Part shown: in pieces, positions 1-8,138 of the stretch
How positions within the stretch are numbered: position 1 is the stretch's first letter
Layout of the letters: each line of letters begins with the position of its first letter
Source: Erginobacter sp964587835
Lineage (GTDB): Bacteria; Auribacterota; Erginobacteria; Erginobacterales; Erginobacteraceae
Direction of reading: 5' to 3'
Assembly (NCBI GenBank): GCA_964587835.1
Contig: CAZPMN010000003.1
Location: 1-64,000 of the forward strand
Length of the DNA: 64,000 bases
Made by a program: the position numbers and the translations under genes
Notes under the pieces: generated by a model
What the model saw: only the letters and a program-made list of their open reading frames with translations
Database searches by the model: none
What the model was told of the DNA's origin: nothing

Positions 1-50
1 CCTCGTTGTCACGTTCATTCACAAAAAGTGACCAAAAGGCTCTGTCACCT

Positions 51-85
51 GGCTGTTTACTGCTTACTGCTTACTGACTACCGCC
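51..85. repeat. Short-unit repeat array, family R4 (GTAAGCA/GTAATCA type)
   Basis: On the minus strand this reads as consecutive 7-base units of the form CAGTAAGCAGTAAGC. It lies 0-3 bases beyond the stop codon of the 86-493 gene. The same family recurs after ilvE (about 36513-36562) and prfB (about 41131-41166), always in the same orientation relative to transcription. Positions 1-50 hold nothing I can assign. Confidence 0.75.
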
Positions 86-493
86 CTACCGGACTCTCCT
101 CAACTTTCCCCGTAGGAAATCAATGTCCCGCTGCACCTGATCCGGGCGGTACTCCGGCGCTCCTTCCGAGATCATCAGCATCAACTCCAGGGATTCTTCA
201 TACTGTCCCCTGACCCCGTCCCGGCGGCCGCGGTGTTCGTTGGACTTACCTTTCTCCAGCAGCGCGCGGGCCTTGACGTAGACCAGCTGGGGATCGAAGT
301 CCGGCTTCCCCTCTCTCTTTTCCCGGGCGGGCGGTATCCACGAACGTCCCCGGTGATAAGTATAAAGCAGGAGCAGGCCGGGGACCAGGATCAGGACGGC
401 GGAGACGATCACCGCCCGGCGACGGCGGGTCGCGGTCCGCCGTTGCCGGGCGATCAGGGCCGATCGCCGGCCGGTTATGAATCGGGGGCTCAT
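86..493 (-). CDS. Small membrane-anchored protein of unknown function
   Basis: A 135-residue protein I do not recognise. The N-terminus is very rich in arginine (residues 4-26), followed by one hydrophobic segment at about 27-44, so it is probably a single-pass inner-membrane protein with a short cytoplasmic tail. The remaining 90 residues are charged and helical, ending in a motif resembling one helical repeat pair. It starts 9 bases after the IspH-UbiA stop codon, with AGGGG six bases further upstream and GGAGG abutting the start, so it is almost certainly co-transcribed with that gene. It may assist the prenyl enzyme, but nothing in the sequence proves it. Confidence 0.6.
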   Translation of the reverse strand: MSPRFITGRRSALIARQRRTATRRRRAVIVSAVLILVPGLLLLYTYHRGRSWIPPAREKREGKPDFDPQLVYVKARALLEKGKSNEHRGRRDGVRGQYEESLELMLMISEGAPEYRPDQVQRDIDFLRGKLRRVR

Positions 494-502
494 CCTCCAC
501 CC

Positions 503-2218
503 CTAACCCGCCAGGGAGATCAAGCCGGCCAGGAGCAGCTGGCCGTCCACCAGCATCTCGTGCGGCAGGCCCTGGTAGAGAAGACGGTGATGGTAGAGGA
601 GGAGGTATAGTCCCCCGTAGAGGATGACCGCCGGGAAGTAGTAGCCGAGGGGGGCTATCCAGCCGCGGGCGGCGGCGAGGATCAGCATTCCGAGGGTGAA
701 GGCCATCATCAGCAGGATCAGCCATTTGGTCCGCTTCACCCCCAGGACCACGGGGATCGTCTCCCTCCCCACCAAGCGGTCCCCCTGGAGGTCCCGGATG
801 GCGAAGAGGACCGAGCGGACAAAGAGGATGGAGAAGACGAAGATGAAGACCACGGCCACCGGCAGAACCGGGGGATGGGGAGCGGAAGTAGAGAGAACCG
901 GGATCAGGACCGCGAGCACGCCCCAGCCCAGGGAGCTGAAGAGCTCCTTCAATCCGGTCAGGTTCTTAAGTTTCCTTCCGGGGAGAGCCGGGGAGAGGAA
1001 GGTGAAGCTGTAAGCGAGGCCGGAGAGGAGCGTGAAGAGCGTCAGCAGGACGGCCGGCAGACCCAGGGACCAGGCCAGGAGAAACGCCGCCGCCAGGGAG
1101 ACGGCGCTCAGGACAGACAGCGCTTGCCGGTGGGCGAGGAGAAACCGGTAGCGGGACGGCTGGGTGAGAAGGATCGCCTTCCGATCGGCGAAGATGTTGA
1201 GGTTATAGACCGCCAGAACCAGGCAGAAGGAGAGGAGAAGGGCCGGGAGGCTCAGCGGCAGCCGGAGCAGCCGCATCGAGGCACAGGTCAGGCTGGCTCC
1301 GCCCAGGGCGATGAAGAGGTTTGACTTCACGAGCGCCGAACCGAGTCGGTAGAGTCCCCGGAGAAAGGAACCGCGCTTCTCCCAGGACCAGTCCCGGAGC
1401 CGGTCGACCACCTCCTGGATCAGCCAGCTGGGGGTGGAAGCGCCGGCGGTTACCCCGACTGTCCGGTAGCCCCGCAGGCGGGCGGGTTCGAGGTCATCGG
1501 CGGTCTCCACCTGGAAGACCGGGACCCGGCCGGAGGCCAGCCGAGTCAAGCGGGCGGTATTGGCGCTGTTCTTCCCCCCGACCACGATCAGGGCGTCCAC
1601 CCGCTGAGTCATCTCCAGGACCTCCCGCTGCCGGGCCAGGGTGGAGGCACAGATGGTTTCGCAGACCTCGCACTGGCGGGCCTTCCGGCGAATCACGGCC
1701 GCGATCCGGCGGAATTCATCCAGGTTCTGGGTGGTCTGGGAGACCAGGCAGACCTTGTCCAGGGGCGGGAGCGCCTCCGCCTCCTCCAGGCAGCTGACCA
1801 CCGCTCCCCTGCCCTCCGTGAAACCGAGCAGACCCTCAACCTCGGAATGCCCCCGGTCCCCGAAGATCAGGGTGTTGTAACCCTGCCGGGCGTGTTTCCG
1901 GATGATCCCCTGCACCTTCAAAACGTCGGGACAGCTGGCGTCGCAGAGCCGGGCTCCGGTTTGCCTGAGTTCATCCCGAACCGCGGGGGAGATTCCGTGA
2001 GCGCTGATGAAACAGATGTCGCCGGGGTTCAGTTCCTCCTGGTTCCGGCTGGCGGTGACCCGCTTGGAAGAGAGCAACGATACCACCTGGGGGTTATGGA
2101 TCAGGGGCCCGTAGGTGATGATTCTCCCCTCCTCGCGGCGGGCCCGATCAATCACCATCTCCAGGGCCCTCTTCACCCCCATGCAGAAACCGGCTTTTCT
2201 GGCGGTGATTATCTTCAT
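503..2218 (-). CDS. ispH: IspH (HMBPP reductase) fused to a UbiA-family prenyltransferase
   Basis: 571 residues in two parts. Residues 1-275 are 4-hydroxy-3-methylbut-2-enyl diphosphate reductase, the last step of the MEP pathway, making IPP and DMAPP. The three iron-sulfur cysteines fall at C12, C96 and C190, with H41, H74, H124, the proton donor E126 (GHSEVEG) and the SAN triad near 218-220. Residues about 295-571 form a polytopic UbiA-family prenyltransferase with the second aspartate motif D476-LQG-D480. In the first motif (N341-IFA-D345) the second aspartate is replaced by I349, which may alter magnesium or diphosphate binding. The start has GGAGG at 2227-2231 and a good promoter just upstream. 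The fusion suggests that new isoprenoid units are used by the attached transferase or its chain. IspH is secure; the UbiA acceptor is unknown. Confidence 0.92.
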   Translation of the reverse strand: MKIITARKAGFCMGVKRALEMVIDRARREEGRIITYGPLIHNPQVVSLLSSKRVTASRNQEELNPGDICFISAHGISPAVRDELRQTGARLCDASCPDVLKVQGIIRKHARQGYNTLIFGDRGHSEVEGLLGFTEGRGAVVSCLEEAEALPPLDKVCLVSQTTQNLDEFRRIAAVIRRKARQCEVCETICASTLARQREVLEMTQRVDALIVVGGKNSANTARLTRLASGRVPVFQVETADDLEPARLRGYRTVGVTAGASTPSWLIQEVVDRLRDWSWEKRGSFLRGLYRLGSALVKSNLFIALGGASLTCASMRLLRLPLSLPALLLSFCLVLAVYNLNIFADRKAILLTQPSRYRFLLAHRQALSVLSAVSLAAAFLLAWSLGLPAVLLTLFTLLSGLAYSFTFLSPALPGRKLKNLTGLKELFSSLGWGVLAVLIPVLSTSAPHPPVLPVAVVFIFVFSILFVRSVLFAIRDLQGDRLVGRETIPVVLGVKRTKWLILLMMAFTLGMLILAAARGWIAPLGYYFPAVILYGGLYLLLYHHRLLYQGLPHEMLVDGQLLLAGLISLAG

Positions 2219-2238
2219 AATCGGATCCTCCGCATCAA

Positions 2239-2267
2239 ACTATATCCGAATTCAACCCGGCCGGCAA
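2239..2267 (-). promoter_or_regulatory. Sigma-70-type promoter for ispH-ubiA
   Basis: Minus strand: TTGCCG (2267-2262), a 17-base spacer, then TATAGT (2244-2239). Predicted transcription start is near 2232, giving a leader of only about 15 bases that begins at the GGAGG ribosome-binding site. Confidence 0.6.
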
Positions 2268-2331
2268 CCCCATCCGGGAACGTTCCTTGTCTTATCCCCC
2301 GGTCCGCTTTAGAATGTTTCCGGTTACGCAT

Positions 2332-3099
2332 ATGACCGGCAAACCGACATTTTTCCTGCTCATCGCCGCCGTTCTGCTCGCGCCCGCGGCCCGCGCGGAA
2401 CTCGCCGGCGGCGGCTATCTGGTCCTGGAGACCGGGGATCCTTTATCAGACCAGTCGGACACCCTCCGGCCTTCGAATCCCCACCCCGCCGGCGACCTCC
2501 GGGGCGCCCGGTTGGTCCTGAGAAAGATCCCGATTCGCCGGGGAGAGCTAACGGAAGAGAGCCGACCCGGCTGGGTCTATACCCCGGTCGAGTTGACAAT
2601 CCTGATCGACCGCAAACTGACCGGGGGCGAGGTCCAGCTCTGCATTTTCGCCCACCTCCCCCCGCTGCATATTGAACATATCATCAGCCGGGACTCGATA
2701 TTGCTCGGCGGACCGGAGAAGGAGAGTCGGGTTCTTTTGGCGACCAGTTCGGAGATTTCCCTTTTTACCGGGATGGAAGATTCCTGGGATGCGGAGGTGA
2801 TCGCTTTCCAGAAATCAGATCAATACCGTAACTGCTACTTCGAAGCTGACCCGGACGATAGGGGAGAAGCCCTCAAGGAGGCCGCCCAATTCAACATTCA
2901 CAGCGGGGCGGTCTATCTCTTCCCCCCCTCCCCCAGTTTCTACTGGGCAGAGATACCTCCGCTCTCCGTCAGTACCTCCCTGGAGGTCAGGGAGTTGAAC
3001 AATCTGGTGGTCGGCCCGGTCAGGTCCGTGGTCGGCGATACCCTGCATTCCTCCTGGCGGGAATTAACCGGAAGGTCAATTCAGCCGGCAAATTTTTAA
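2332..3099 (+). CDS. Secreted protein of unknown function
   Basis: About 255 residues. The start at 2332 gives a textbook signal peptide (MTGKPTF, a hydrophobic core, then APAARA as cleavage site). An in-frame ATG at 2314 and a TTG at 2287 are alternatives; none has a clear ribosome-binding site. The mature part is rich in beta-prone and acidic stretches, with no recognised motif and few cysteines. It contains phrases typical of a periplasmic beta-sandwich protein (for example an LTILIDRKLTGGEVQLCIFA strand pair), but I assign no family. It is divergent from ispH-ubiA and precedes a kinase-like gene with its own promoter, so it is probably monocistronic. Confidence 0.65.
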   Translation: MTGKPTFFLLIAAVLLAPAARAELAGGGYLVLETGDPLSDQSDTLRPSNPHPAGDLRGARLVLRKIPIRRGELTEESRPGWVYTPVELTILIDRKLTGGEVQLCIFAHLPPLHIEHIISRDSILLGGPEKESRVLLATSSEISLFTGMEDSWDAEVIAFQKSDQYRNCYFEADPDDRGEALKEAAQFNIHSGAVYLFPPSPSFYWAEIPPLSVSTSLEVRELNNLVVGPVRSVVGDTLHSSWRELTGRSIQPANF

Positions 3100-3126
3100 T
3101 TGACAACCCCCGCCGGGCACTATTAG
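3100..3126 (+). promoter_or_regulatory. Candidate promoter for the kinase-like gene
   Basis: A perfect TTGACA (3100-3105) overlaps the end of the preceding gene and is followed after 15 bases by TATTAG (3121-3126). The spacer is short for sigma-70. A 7-base inverted repeat GTCAATT/AATTGAC (3075-3081, 3098-3104) overlaps the -35 element. Confidence 0.4.
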
Positions 3127-3222
3127 CTTAACCCCTTTATCAAACAGTCCTTAGGTCACAAACTCGAAACCGCCGGGATCTTGGGAGGATGAGATTCTCT
3201 TTCCCGGCCGGAGGCAATCGTC

Positions 3223-4272
3223 ATGACTATGCAGAAATCCGACACCGGTTACCGGAAGAATAACATCCCGATGCAGGTCATCGAGGGAACCTACCGCTGG
3301 TACGTTGAACAGGGCGTGGACACCGTTCAAGGCCTGAACCGGAGAATCGCCGACGGAACTTTCCCCGATCTGGTTAAAGCCGCCGACGAGCGCTATCACT
3401 GGTACTGCGAGATGGCCGCTCGGGCCATCCTGGAGAGCGAAAAGCCAATCCGTCTGGTGATCATCGCCGGACCTTCCAGTTCCGGCAAAACCACCACCAC
3501 CAACAAGATCGGAGAACGCCTGAAAGAGAAGAACCTGAAACTCGTCCCGATGGTTCTCGATAATTATTTCTTCGACCTGGAGATGCACCCCAAGGATGAA
3601 TACGGTGACTACGACTTTGAAACCCCCCAAGCCTTGGATCTGCCACTGATCAACAAGCACCTGGGCGAATTGCTGGCCGGGCGGGAGATCCAGATGCCGA
3701 TCTATAATTTCAAGACCGGCCTGCGGGAGAAGCAGACAGTCCCGCTGCGGATCAACGAGGACGAGATCATCCTGATCGATTCGCTGCACGGGCTCTACGG
3801 CCCGATGACCGAGTCGGTCCCCGCGGAGAACAAGTTCCGCCTTTACATCGAGACCCTCTCCCAGCTCAAGGACGTCAACGGGGAATGGACCCGCTGGACC
3901 GATATCCGCCTCCTGCGGCGGATGGTTCGCGACAGCTGGCACCGGAGCTACTCCCCGGTCGCCACTATCGGTCACTGGCACTATGTCCGGAAGAGCGAGA
4001 TGCGGCACATCGTTCCTTTCATCACCGAGACCGACTTCGTCGTCAACGGAGCGCTGGCCTACGAACTGCCGATTCACAAGAAATACTCGTTCTCCTACCT
4101 CCAGGAGGCGATGGAAAAGTTCCGCGATGATCCAGGGAAACGGGACGCCTACCTGCGCGCCCGGAGAGTACACGAGCTGCTTGACACGATAACCGTGGTG
4201 GAGGACGATTCCTGCGTCCCGAAGAGATCGCTCCTCAGGGAATTCATCGGCGGCAGCGATTACCGGTACTGA
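3223..4272 (+). CDS. Uridine kinase / phosphoribulokinase-family P-loop protein
   Basis: 349 residues. A Walker A motif GPSSSGKTTT lies near residues 84-93, followed by the DNYF segment typical of uridine kinases and a LIDSLHGLYG strand that matches the family's Walker-B-like region. Related proteins form the C-terminal half of larger uridine-kinase-like proteins with an N-terminal TGS-type domain; here about 65 residues of helical sequence replace that region. The start at 3223 has GGAGG at 3210-3214, eight bases away. Likely reaction: ATP-dependent phosphorylation of a nucleoside or similar alcohol in the cytoplasm; the true substrate of this long subfamily is not settled. The 52-base convergent gap before murJ shows no clear terminator. 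Confidence 0.8.
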   Translation: MTMQKSDTGYRKNNIPMQVIEGTYRWYVEQGVDTVQGLNRRIADGTFPDLVKAADERYHWYCEMAARAILESEKPIRLVIIAGPSSSGKTTTTNKIGERLKEKNLKLVPMVLDNYFFDLEMHPKDEYGDYDFETPQALDLPLINKHLGELLAGREIQMPIYNFKTGLREKQTVPLRINEDEIILIDSLHGLYGPMTESVPAENKFRLYIETLSQLKDVNGEWTRWTDIRLLRRMVRDSWHRSYSPVATIGHWHYVRKSEMRHIVPFITETDFVVNGALAYELPIHKKYSFSYLQEAMEKFRDDPGKRDAYLRARRVHELLDTITVVEDDSCVPKRSLLREFIGGSDYRY

Positions 4273-4324
4273 TTCCCGTTCGTCCGCCAGTCGGCTCCCA
4301 TTCCCCCGCCCCGGGAAAGATCCT

Positions 4325-5962
4325 TTACGGAGCTGAATCGTTCCTTCCGCCCAGAGCGCGGAAGAGATCGCGGGCTTCCTCGATCCGCAGCGCCCGGGCG
4401 GCCAGCCCAAAGACGATCAGTCCGGCGGCTACCGGAACCGCCACCGTCAGCAGCCGGGCGGGCAATTGCGCCTCCGGCAGGTGTCCGGATATCATCACCA
4501 GGCTGAAGCGGCAGGCGATCCCCATCGCCAGGGTGGCGAGAACGAGCCGGGCCAGGAATACCAGCGTCTCTTTCCCGGCGGCCAGCCCCTGCCGCCGCCG
4601 GAAAATCCAGTAGAGCGTTCCCCCGTTGACCAAGGCGGCGATACTGGTGGAAAGGGCCAGACCACCCTCCCGGAAATGGGACCGCAGCCAGGGCACCCAA
4701 ACCACCGCCAGATTCAGCCCCAGGTTGAGAAGCATCGCGACCAACCCCACCTTGACCGGGGTCCGGGTATCCTGGCAGGAATAAAACCCCTGGGTGATAA
4801 TCTTCAGGGCGGCAAACGCCGGAAGGCCGAGGCTGTACCAGAGGAGCACCCAGGCGGTGGCCGCGGCCGAATCGACCCCGAAAGCCCCCCGCTGGTAGAC
4901 CAGGGCGATGATCGGCCGGCGCAACACAATCAACCCTACCGCCGCCGGAACGGTGATCAGGAGCACGCTGTGGAGTCCGTGGGAGAAGGCACCAATGAAT
5001 TTCTCCTTCTCCCCCCGGGCCATCAGGCGGGCCATCACCGGCAGCACGGCGGTGGCGAAAGCGAAACCGAATACTCCCAGAGGGAACTGGACCAGCCGGT
5101 TGGCGAAGAAGAGGACGGCCGGGGCGTTAGGCCCGATTACCAGGGCGAGGAAACCGTCAATGGCGGTGTTGATCTGGAAGACGGCGAAGCCGAGGATCCC
5201 CGGCCCGAGCAGACGGATTATTCTCCGGACCGCCGGGTCGCGCCAGTCGGGGATAAACTTAAACGGGAAACCCTTCTTCCTCAGGACTGGGATCTGGACC
5301 GCAAGCTGGATCACCCCGCCGATCAGCACCCCGATCGCCAGCCCGAAAATCCGCCGACTCGGGTCTTCCCCAAACCGGGGGCAGAGAAAAATGAGCGCGC
5401 CAATCCAGACCAGGTTGAGAATCACCGGGGAGAAAGCGGGGACGGCGAAATGCTTCAGGCTGTTTAAGATCCCCATCGCCAGACCGACCAGGCAGATAAA
5501 GAAGAGGTAGGGGAGCATAATCCTCAGGAGCTGAAAGACCAGCAGAAAGTGGTCGGGGAGTTCGAAGATCCCGGTAATCACCCAGATCAGGATAAACCCC
5601 AGCGCCACCAGAGCCCCCAGAACCAGGGTGGAGAGAGAGAAGATGATCGAGGCCACCCGCCAGCCGGCCGACTCGCCCCGCTTCTCCTGGTACTCGGTGA
5701 AAACCGGGACGAAGGCGGCGGTCAGGGCCCCCTCGCCCAGAAGTTTCCGGAAAAGATTGGGGATCTGGAAGGCGACGAAGAACGCGGAGAGAGCCGGCGC
5801 CGTCCCGAAGAAGCTGGCGGTAAGAATATCCCGGACCAATCCCAGAAGCCGGCTGATCAGGGTCGCCCCGCTGACCACGCCCGCCGAGCGGATGACAACC
5901 CGGCTGGTGGTCGCTGGAGAGGAGAAGGCTTTTTCCGCTTGACCGCGGGGATGATTATTCAT
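4325..5962 (-). CDS. murJ: Lipid II flippase MurJ (MviN family)
   Basis: 545 residues, the usual length for MurJ, with about 14 hydrophobic segments. Family hallmarks include the N-terminal SRLLGLVRDILTASFFG stretch and FRKLLGEGALTAAFVPVF just after it, which carry arginines and a glutamate conserved in MurJ. It flips the peptidoglycan precursor lipid II across the inner membrane. A hydrophilic N-terminal extension of about 20 residues precedes the first membrane helix. It is divergent from rpsT; the 71-base gap contains no ribosome-binding site I would call strong for this start, so the first methionine is only probable. Confidence 0.94.
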   Translation of the reverse strand: MNNHPRGQAEKAFSSPATTSRVVIRSAGVVSGATLISRLLGLVRDILTASFFGTAPALSAFFVAFQIPNLFRKLLGEGALTAAFVPVFTEYQEKRGESAGWRVASIIFSLSTLVLGALVALGFILIWVITGIFELPDHFLLVFQLLRIMLPYLFFICLVGLAMGILNSLKHFAVPAFSPVILNLVWIGALIFLCPRFGEDPSRRIFGLAIGVLIGGVIQLAVQIPVLRKKGFPFKFIPDWRDPAVRRIIRLLGPGILGFAVFQINTAIDGFLALVIGPNAPAVLFFANRLVQFPLGVFGFAFATAVLPVMARLMARGEKEKFIGAFSHGLHSVLLITVPAAVGLIVLRRPIIALVYQRGAFGVDSAAATAWVLLWYSLGLPAFAALKIITQGFYSCQDTRTPVKVGLVAMLLNLGLNLAVVWVPWLRSHFREGGLALSTSIAALVNGGTLYWIFRRRQGLAAGKETLVFLARLVLATLAMGIACRFSLVMISGHLPEAQLPARLLTVAVPVAAGLIVFGLAARALRIEEARDLFRALGGRNDSAP

Positions 5963-6033
5963 ATAGTCCGGCCCGGTCCCAGAATTCCGGATTGGCTGTC
6001 AGAAAACAAATCAGCGAACAGGAGTTAGAAATT

Positions 6034-6300
6034 ATGCCCCAGTCACTATCAGCCGCCAAGAGGTTGCGCCAGAACGCCGCCCGGCGGGAAAGAAACCGCG
6101 CCGGACGCTCCCGCGTCCGGTCCCAGATCCATAGCTTTGAAAAAGCCCTCCAGGACGGCGACCGGGAAAAAGCCCGGGTCGAACTGATCAAATCCCATTC
6201 TTTGCTCGACCGGGCCGCCGAACGCGGTCTGCTGAAGAAGAATTACAGTGACCGGAAAAAGTCCCGCCTGACCCGGTCCTTCAATTCGCTGACCGCCTAA
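6034..6300 (+). CDS. rpsT: 30S ribosomal protein S20
   Basis: 88 residues from the ATG at 6034, which has GGAG nine bases upstream (6021-6024). An in-frame start at 5992 would add 14 residues not seen in the family and is rejected. The sequence is lysine and arginine rich with the expected QSLSAAKRLRQNAARR N-terminus and a conserved C-terminal half (GLLKKNYSDRKKSRL). It binds 16S rRNA early in small-subunit assembly. It is one of only three genes on the plus strand in the first 62 kb and is transcribed convergently toward holA. Confidence 0.95.
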   Translation: MPQSLSAAKRLRQNAARRERNRAGRSRVRSQIHSFEKALQDGDREKARVELIKSHSLLDRAAERGLLKKNYSDRKKSRLTRSFNSLTA

Positions 6301-6303
6301 TCC

Positions 6304-6393
6304 CCCCAGGCGAAACCATTGCTTAAGCCGGCCCCTGCCGACTCCCCGTCCCCACCATTCCCCGACGGAGAGGAGAGTAGCAATGGTCTGGGG
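6304..6393. other. Long inverted repeat between convergent rpsT and holA
   Basis: CCCCAG plus ACCATTGCT (6304-6309, 6315-6323) is the reverse complement of AGCAATGGTCTGGGG (6379-6393), apart from a five-base bulge. About 55 bases separate the arms. It fills the convergent gap and may act as a structured 3' end for both transcripts. There is no uridine tract, so it is not a standard terminator. Confidence 0.45.
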
Positions 6394-6398
6394 AGAAA

Positions 6399-7430
6399 TC
6401 ACCGCCGGGGTTCCGGATGGTCCCCGGGATTTTTCTTTCGGAACTGGGATCCCGCTCCGCCCAGATCGATGAGGAGCCGCTCCAGGGCCAGCCGTGAATC
6501 CCTCTCGCCACCCTTGAGAGCCTGGTCCGTCTCCACCAACCGACGGTACCAGAAGGGGACCCGAGTGGTTGATACCTCCTTGATCTGACGGATAAACTGC
6601 TCCCGGTAATAACGGACACCGGCCGCCTCCGCGGCCGCCCGGGGATCTCCGGTCCGCTCCCAGACCTCCCTGCCCAGCCAGAGCTTGCGGATCGCTCCGG
6701 TGAGCAGGGCAAATATCCTTAAAGGAGCTTCACCTTCATCCAGCAAGCGGTTGAGAAGGGAAAGGGCTTCTCCAACTCTGCCGGCGACCGCCAGCTCGGT
6801 CAGGTTAAAGACTGACCCCGACCGACCGGCTCCCATCAGGTCCCGGAACTCCCGGTCGCCGACCATACCCTCACCTCCCTGGTAAATCGCCAACCTTTCC
6901 AGGCCGGAGATCACCGGGCCCAACCCCTCCTCGCCGAGGAGGGCGCATTCCTCCACCTGTCGGGCGGTCAGGCGAAGTCCTCGCCAAACAGCTTCTTTTT
7001 CAATCCAATTCCGTAACTTGATCCCTTTCAGCGGCGAGAAGTTAACTATGTATTTATTCGGAACGAATTTCTTTCCCGGCCATGAATTCAGCTGCCTGTT
7101 AATCAAGAATACCAGGCAGGAGCCGGGAGCGGGCGAGACCAGGTAATCCCTCATCTCCTTCCACTGGTCGGCGGTAAAAGCCTCCGCTCCGTCGATCACC
7201 ACCAACCGGTAAGGCTTACCACTCGCGCCGGGGGCGCCGAACAGATCCCAGGCCGGAGTTCGGGCGGAGTCAAGAACCCGAGCGACGTCCGCTTCCTCGA
7301 ATGGCAGATACTCGTAGTTAAGAGAATTATCGACTCCGCCCGGAAGGAGGGCCTTGATCCGAGCGAGATAGTCGCGACGACGATAATCATCCTCGCCGAC
7401 CAGGCAATATAACGGGAGAATCTTGTCCAT
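6399..7430 (-). CDS. holA: DNA polymerase III delta subunit
   Basis: 343 residues, the normal length of HolA. It has the family pattern of an N-terminal AAA-like domain without a functional P-loop (LYCLVGEDDYRRRDYLARI at the start), the LVVIDGAEAF strand, and a C-terminal helical domain (LLNRLLDEGEAPLRIFALL, AIRKLWLGREVW). It opens the beta clamp as part of the clamp-loader complex. It lies 114 bases downstream of lptE, a neighbour often seen in diderms (lptE-holA-rpsT). It is the last gene of the long minus-strand block. Confidence 0.92.
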   Translation of the reverse strand: MDKILPLYCLVGEDDYRRRDYLARIKALLPGGVDNSLNYEYLPFEEADVARVLDSARTPAWDLFGAPGASGKPYRLVVIDGAEAFTADQWKEMRDYLVSPAPGSCLVFLINRQLNSWPGKKFVPNKYIVNFSPLKGIKLRNWIEKEAVWRGLRLTARQVEECALLGEEGLGPVISGLERLAIYQGGEGMVGDREFRDLMGAGRSGSVFNLTELAVAGRVGEALSLLNRLLDEGEAPLRIFALLTGAIRKLWLGREVWERTGDPRAAAEAAGVRYYREQFIRQIKEVSTTRVPFWYRRLVETDQALKGGERDSRLALERLLIDLGGAGSQFRKKNPGDHPEPRR

Positions 7431-7544
7431 AACGGCAATCCGAATTAGGGCTTCGGTCCGATCGGTTGCCGGGCGGGCAGGACGGGGATACCGGGGAGCG
7501 ATCGGGGGCGACCCCGGGCCGGACCCCGCCGAAACGGGGGCGGA

Positions 7545-8123
7545 TCACCAGATCGAGACCACCACGTCCACGATGTTCCGGGCCAGATCCTGGTAAGCTC
7601 GCGGCCGGGCGGCTTCTTCCGCCGAGGGAAGATCTCCCTCGAGATAGAAATCAGTATAGCCTCTGATCTTCTGCCGGCGGATCAGGTATCTCCCGGTCCC
7701 TCGTTCCCGGAAGCTGATGGTCGCGGTTACGTAGAGACGATACTCCTCGACGTTGTCCTCATCCCGTCCGGTGTAGCCGAGCACCCGGCGATTCCAGTCG
7801 GTAATTTCCCCACTGACGACGGTATCCGCCTGATCCTCTCCCACCGGCTGGAGGTTGCCATCCTGCCGGAAGCGGGTGATCACCGCATCGGTTACATCCG
7901 CTTCTATCCCCGGTTGATAAGTCTTGTTTTCAAATGTCGGAATATACACCGTTCTCAGGTGGGGCGGCAGGGTGGTGCCAAGCTGATAATGACTGCAGGA
8001 AACAATCAGAACGAGCAGGATCAGCAGGGCCGGAACGGTGGAAACACCCACCCGGAAGAGGAGAGGCGCTCTTCCCCTCCCGCCCCCGGCGGGAACCGTT
8101 TGCTCTTTCCTTCTTGCCAGCAT
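7545..8123 (-). CDS. lptE: LptE-like outer-membrane LPS-assembly lipoprotein
   Basis: 192 residues from the ATG at 8123, which is preceded by GAGG nine bases upstream; the ATG at 8132 touches that GAGG and is less likely. A long basic N-terminus leads into a hydrophobic core and lipobox IVSC (C43), so it should be lipidated and carried to the outer membrane. The mature part (HYQLGTTLPPHLRTVYIPTFENKT, then ITDAVITRFRQDGNLQPV-like sequence) fits the LptE family of distant relatives in PVC-type bacteria. There it plugs the LptD barrel during lipopolysaccharide insertion. It begins 15 bases after bamD, so the two are one operon. Confidence 0.75.
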   Translation of the reverse strand: MLARRKEQTVPAGGGRGRAPLLFRVGVSTVPALLILLVLIVSCSHYQLGTTLPPHLRTVYIPTFENKTYQPGIEADVTDAVITRFRQDGNLQPVGEDQADTVVSGEITDWNRRVLGYTGRDEDNVEEYRLYVTATISFRERGTGRYLIRRQKIRGYTDFYLEGDLPSAEEAARPRAYQDLARNIVDVVVSIW

Positions 8124-8138
8124 AATCTTCATCCTCGA

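Noticed and set aside
28..213. Small plus-strand ORF at the left edge
   Set aside because: It reads through an R4 repeat and the antisense of the 86-493 gene; no ribosome-binding site.
3151..4410. 419-codon minus-strand frame opposite the kinase-like gene
   Set aside because: The plus strand has a P-loop and a good ribosome-binding site; the minus product is compositionally a shadow.
7433..7471. Hairpin CGGCAATCCGA/TCGGTTGCCG just before holA
   Set aside because: Short stems with a bulge and an 18-base loop are common at this base composition; not convincing alone.
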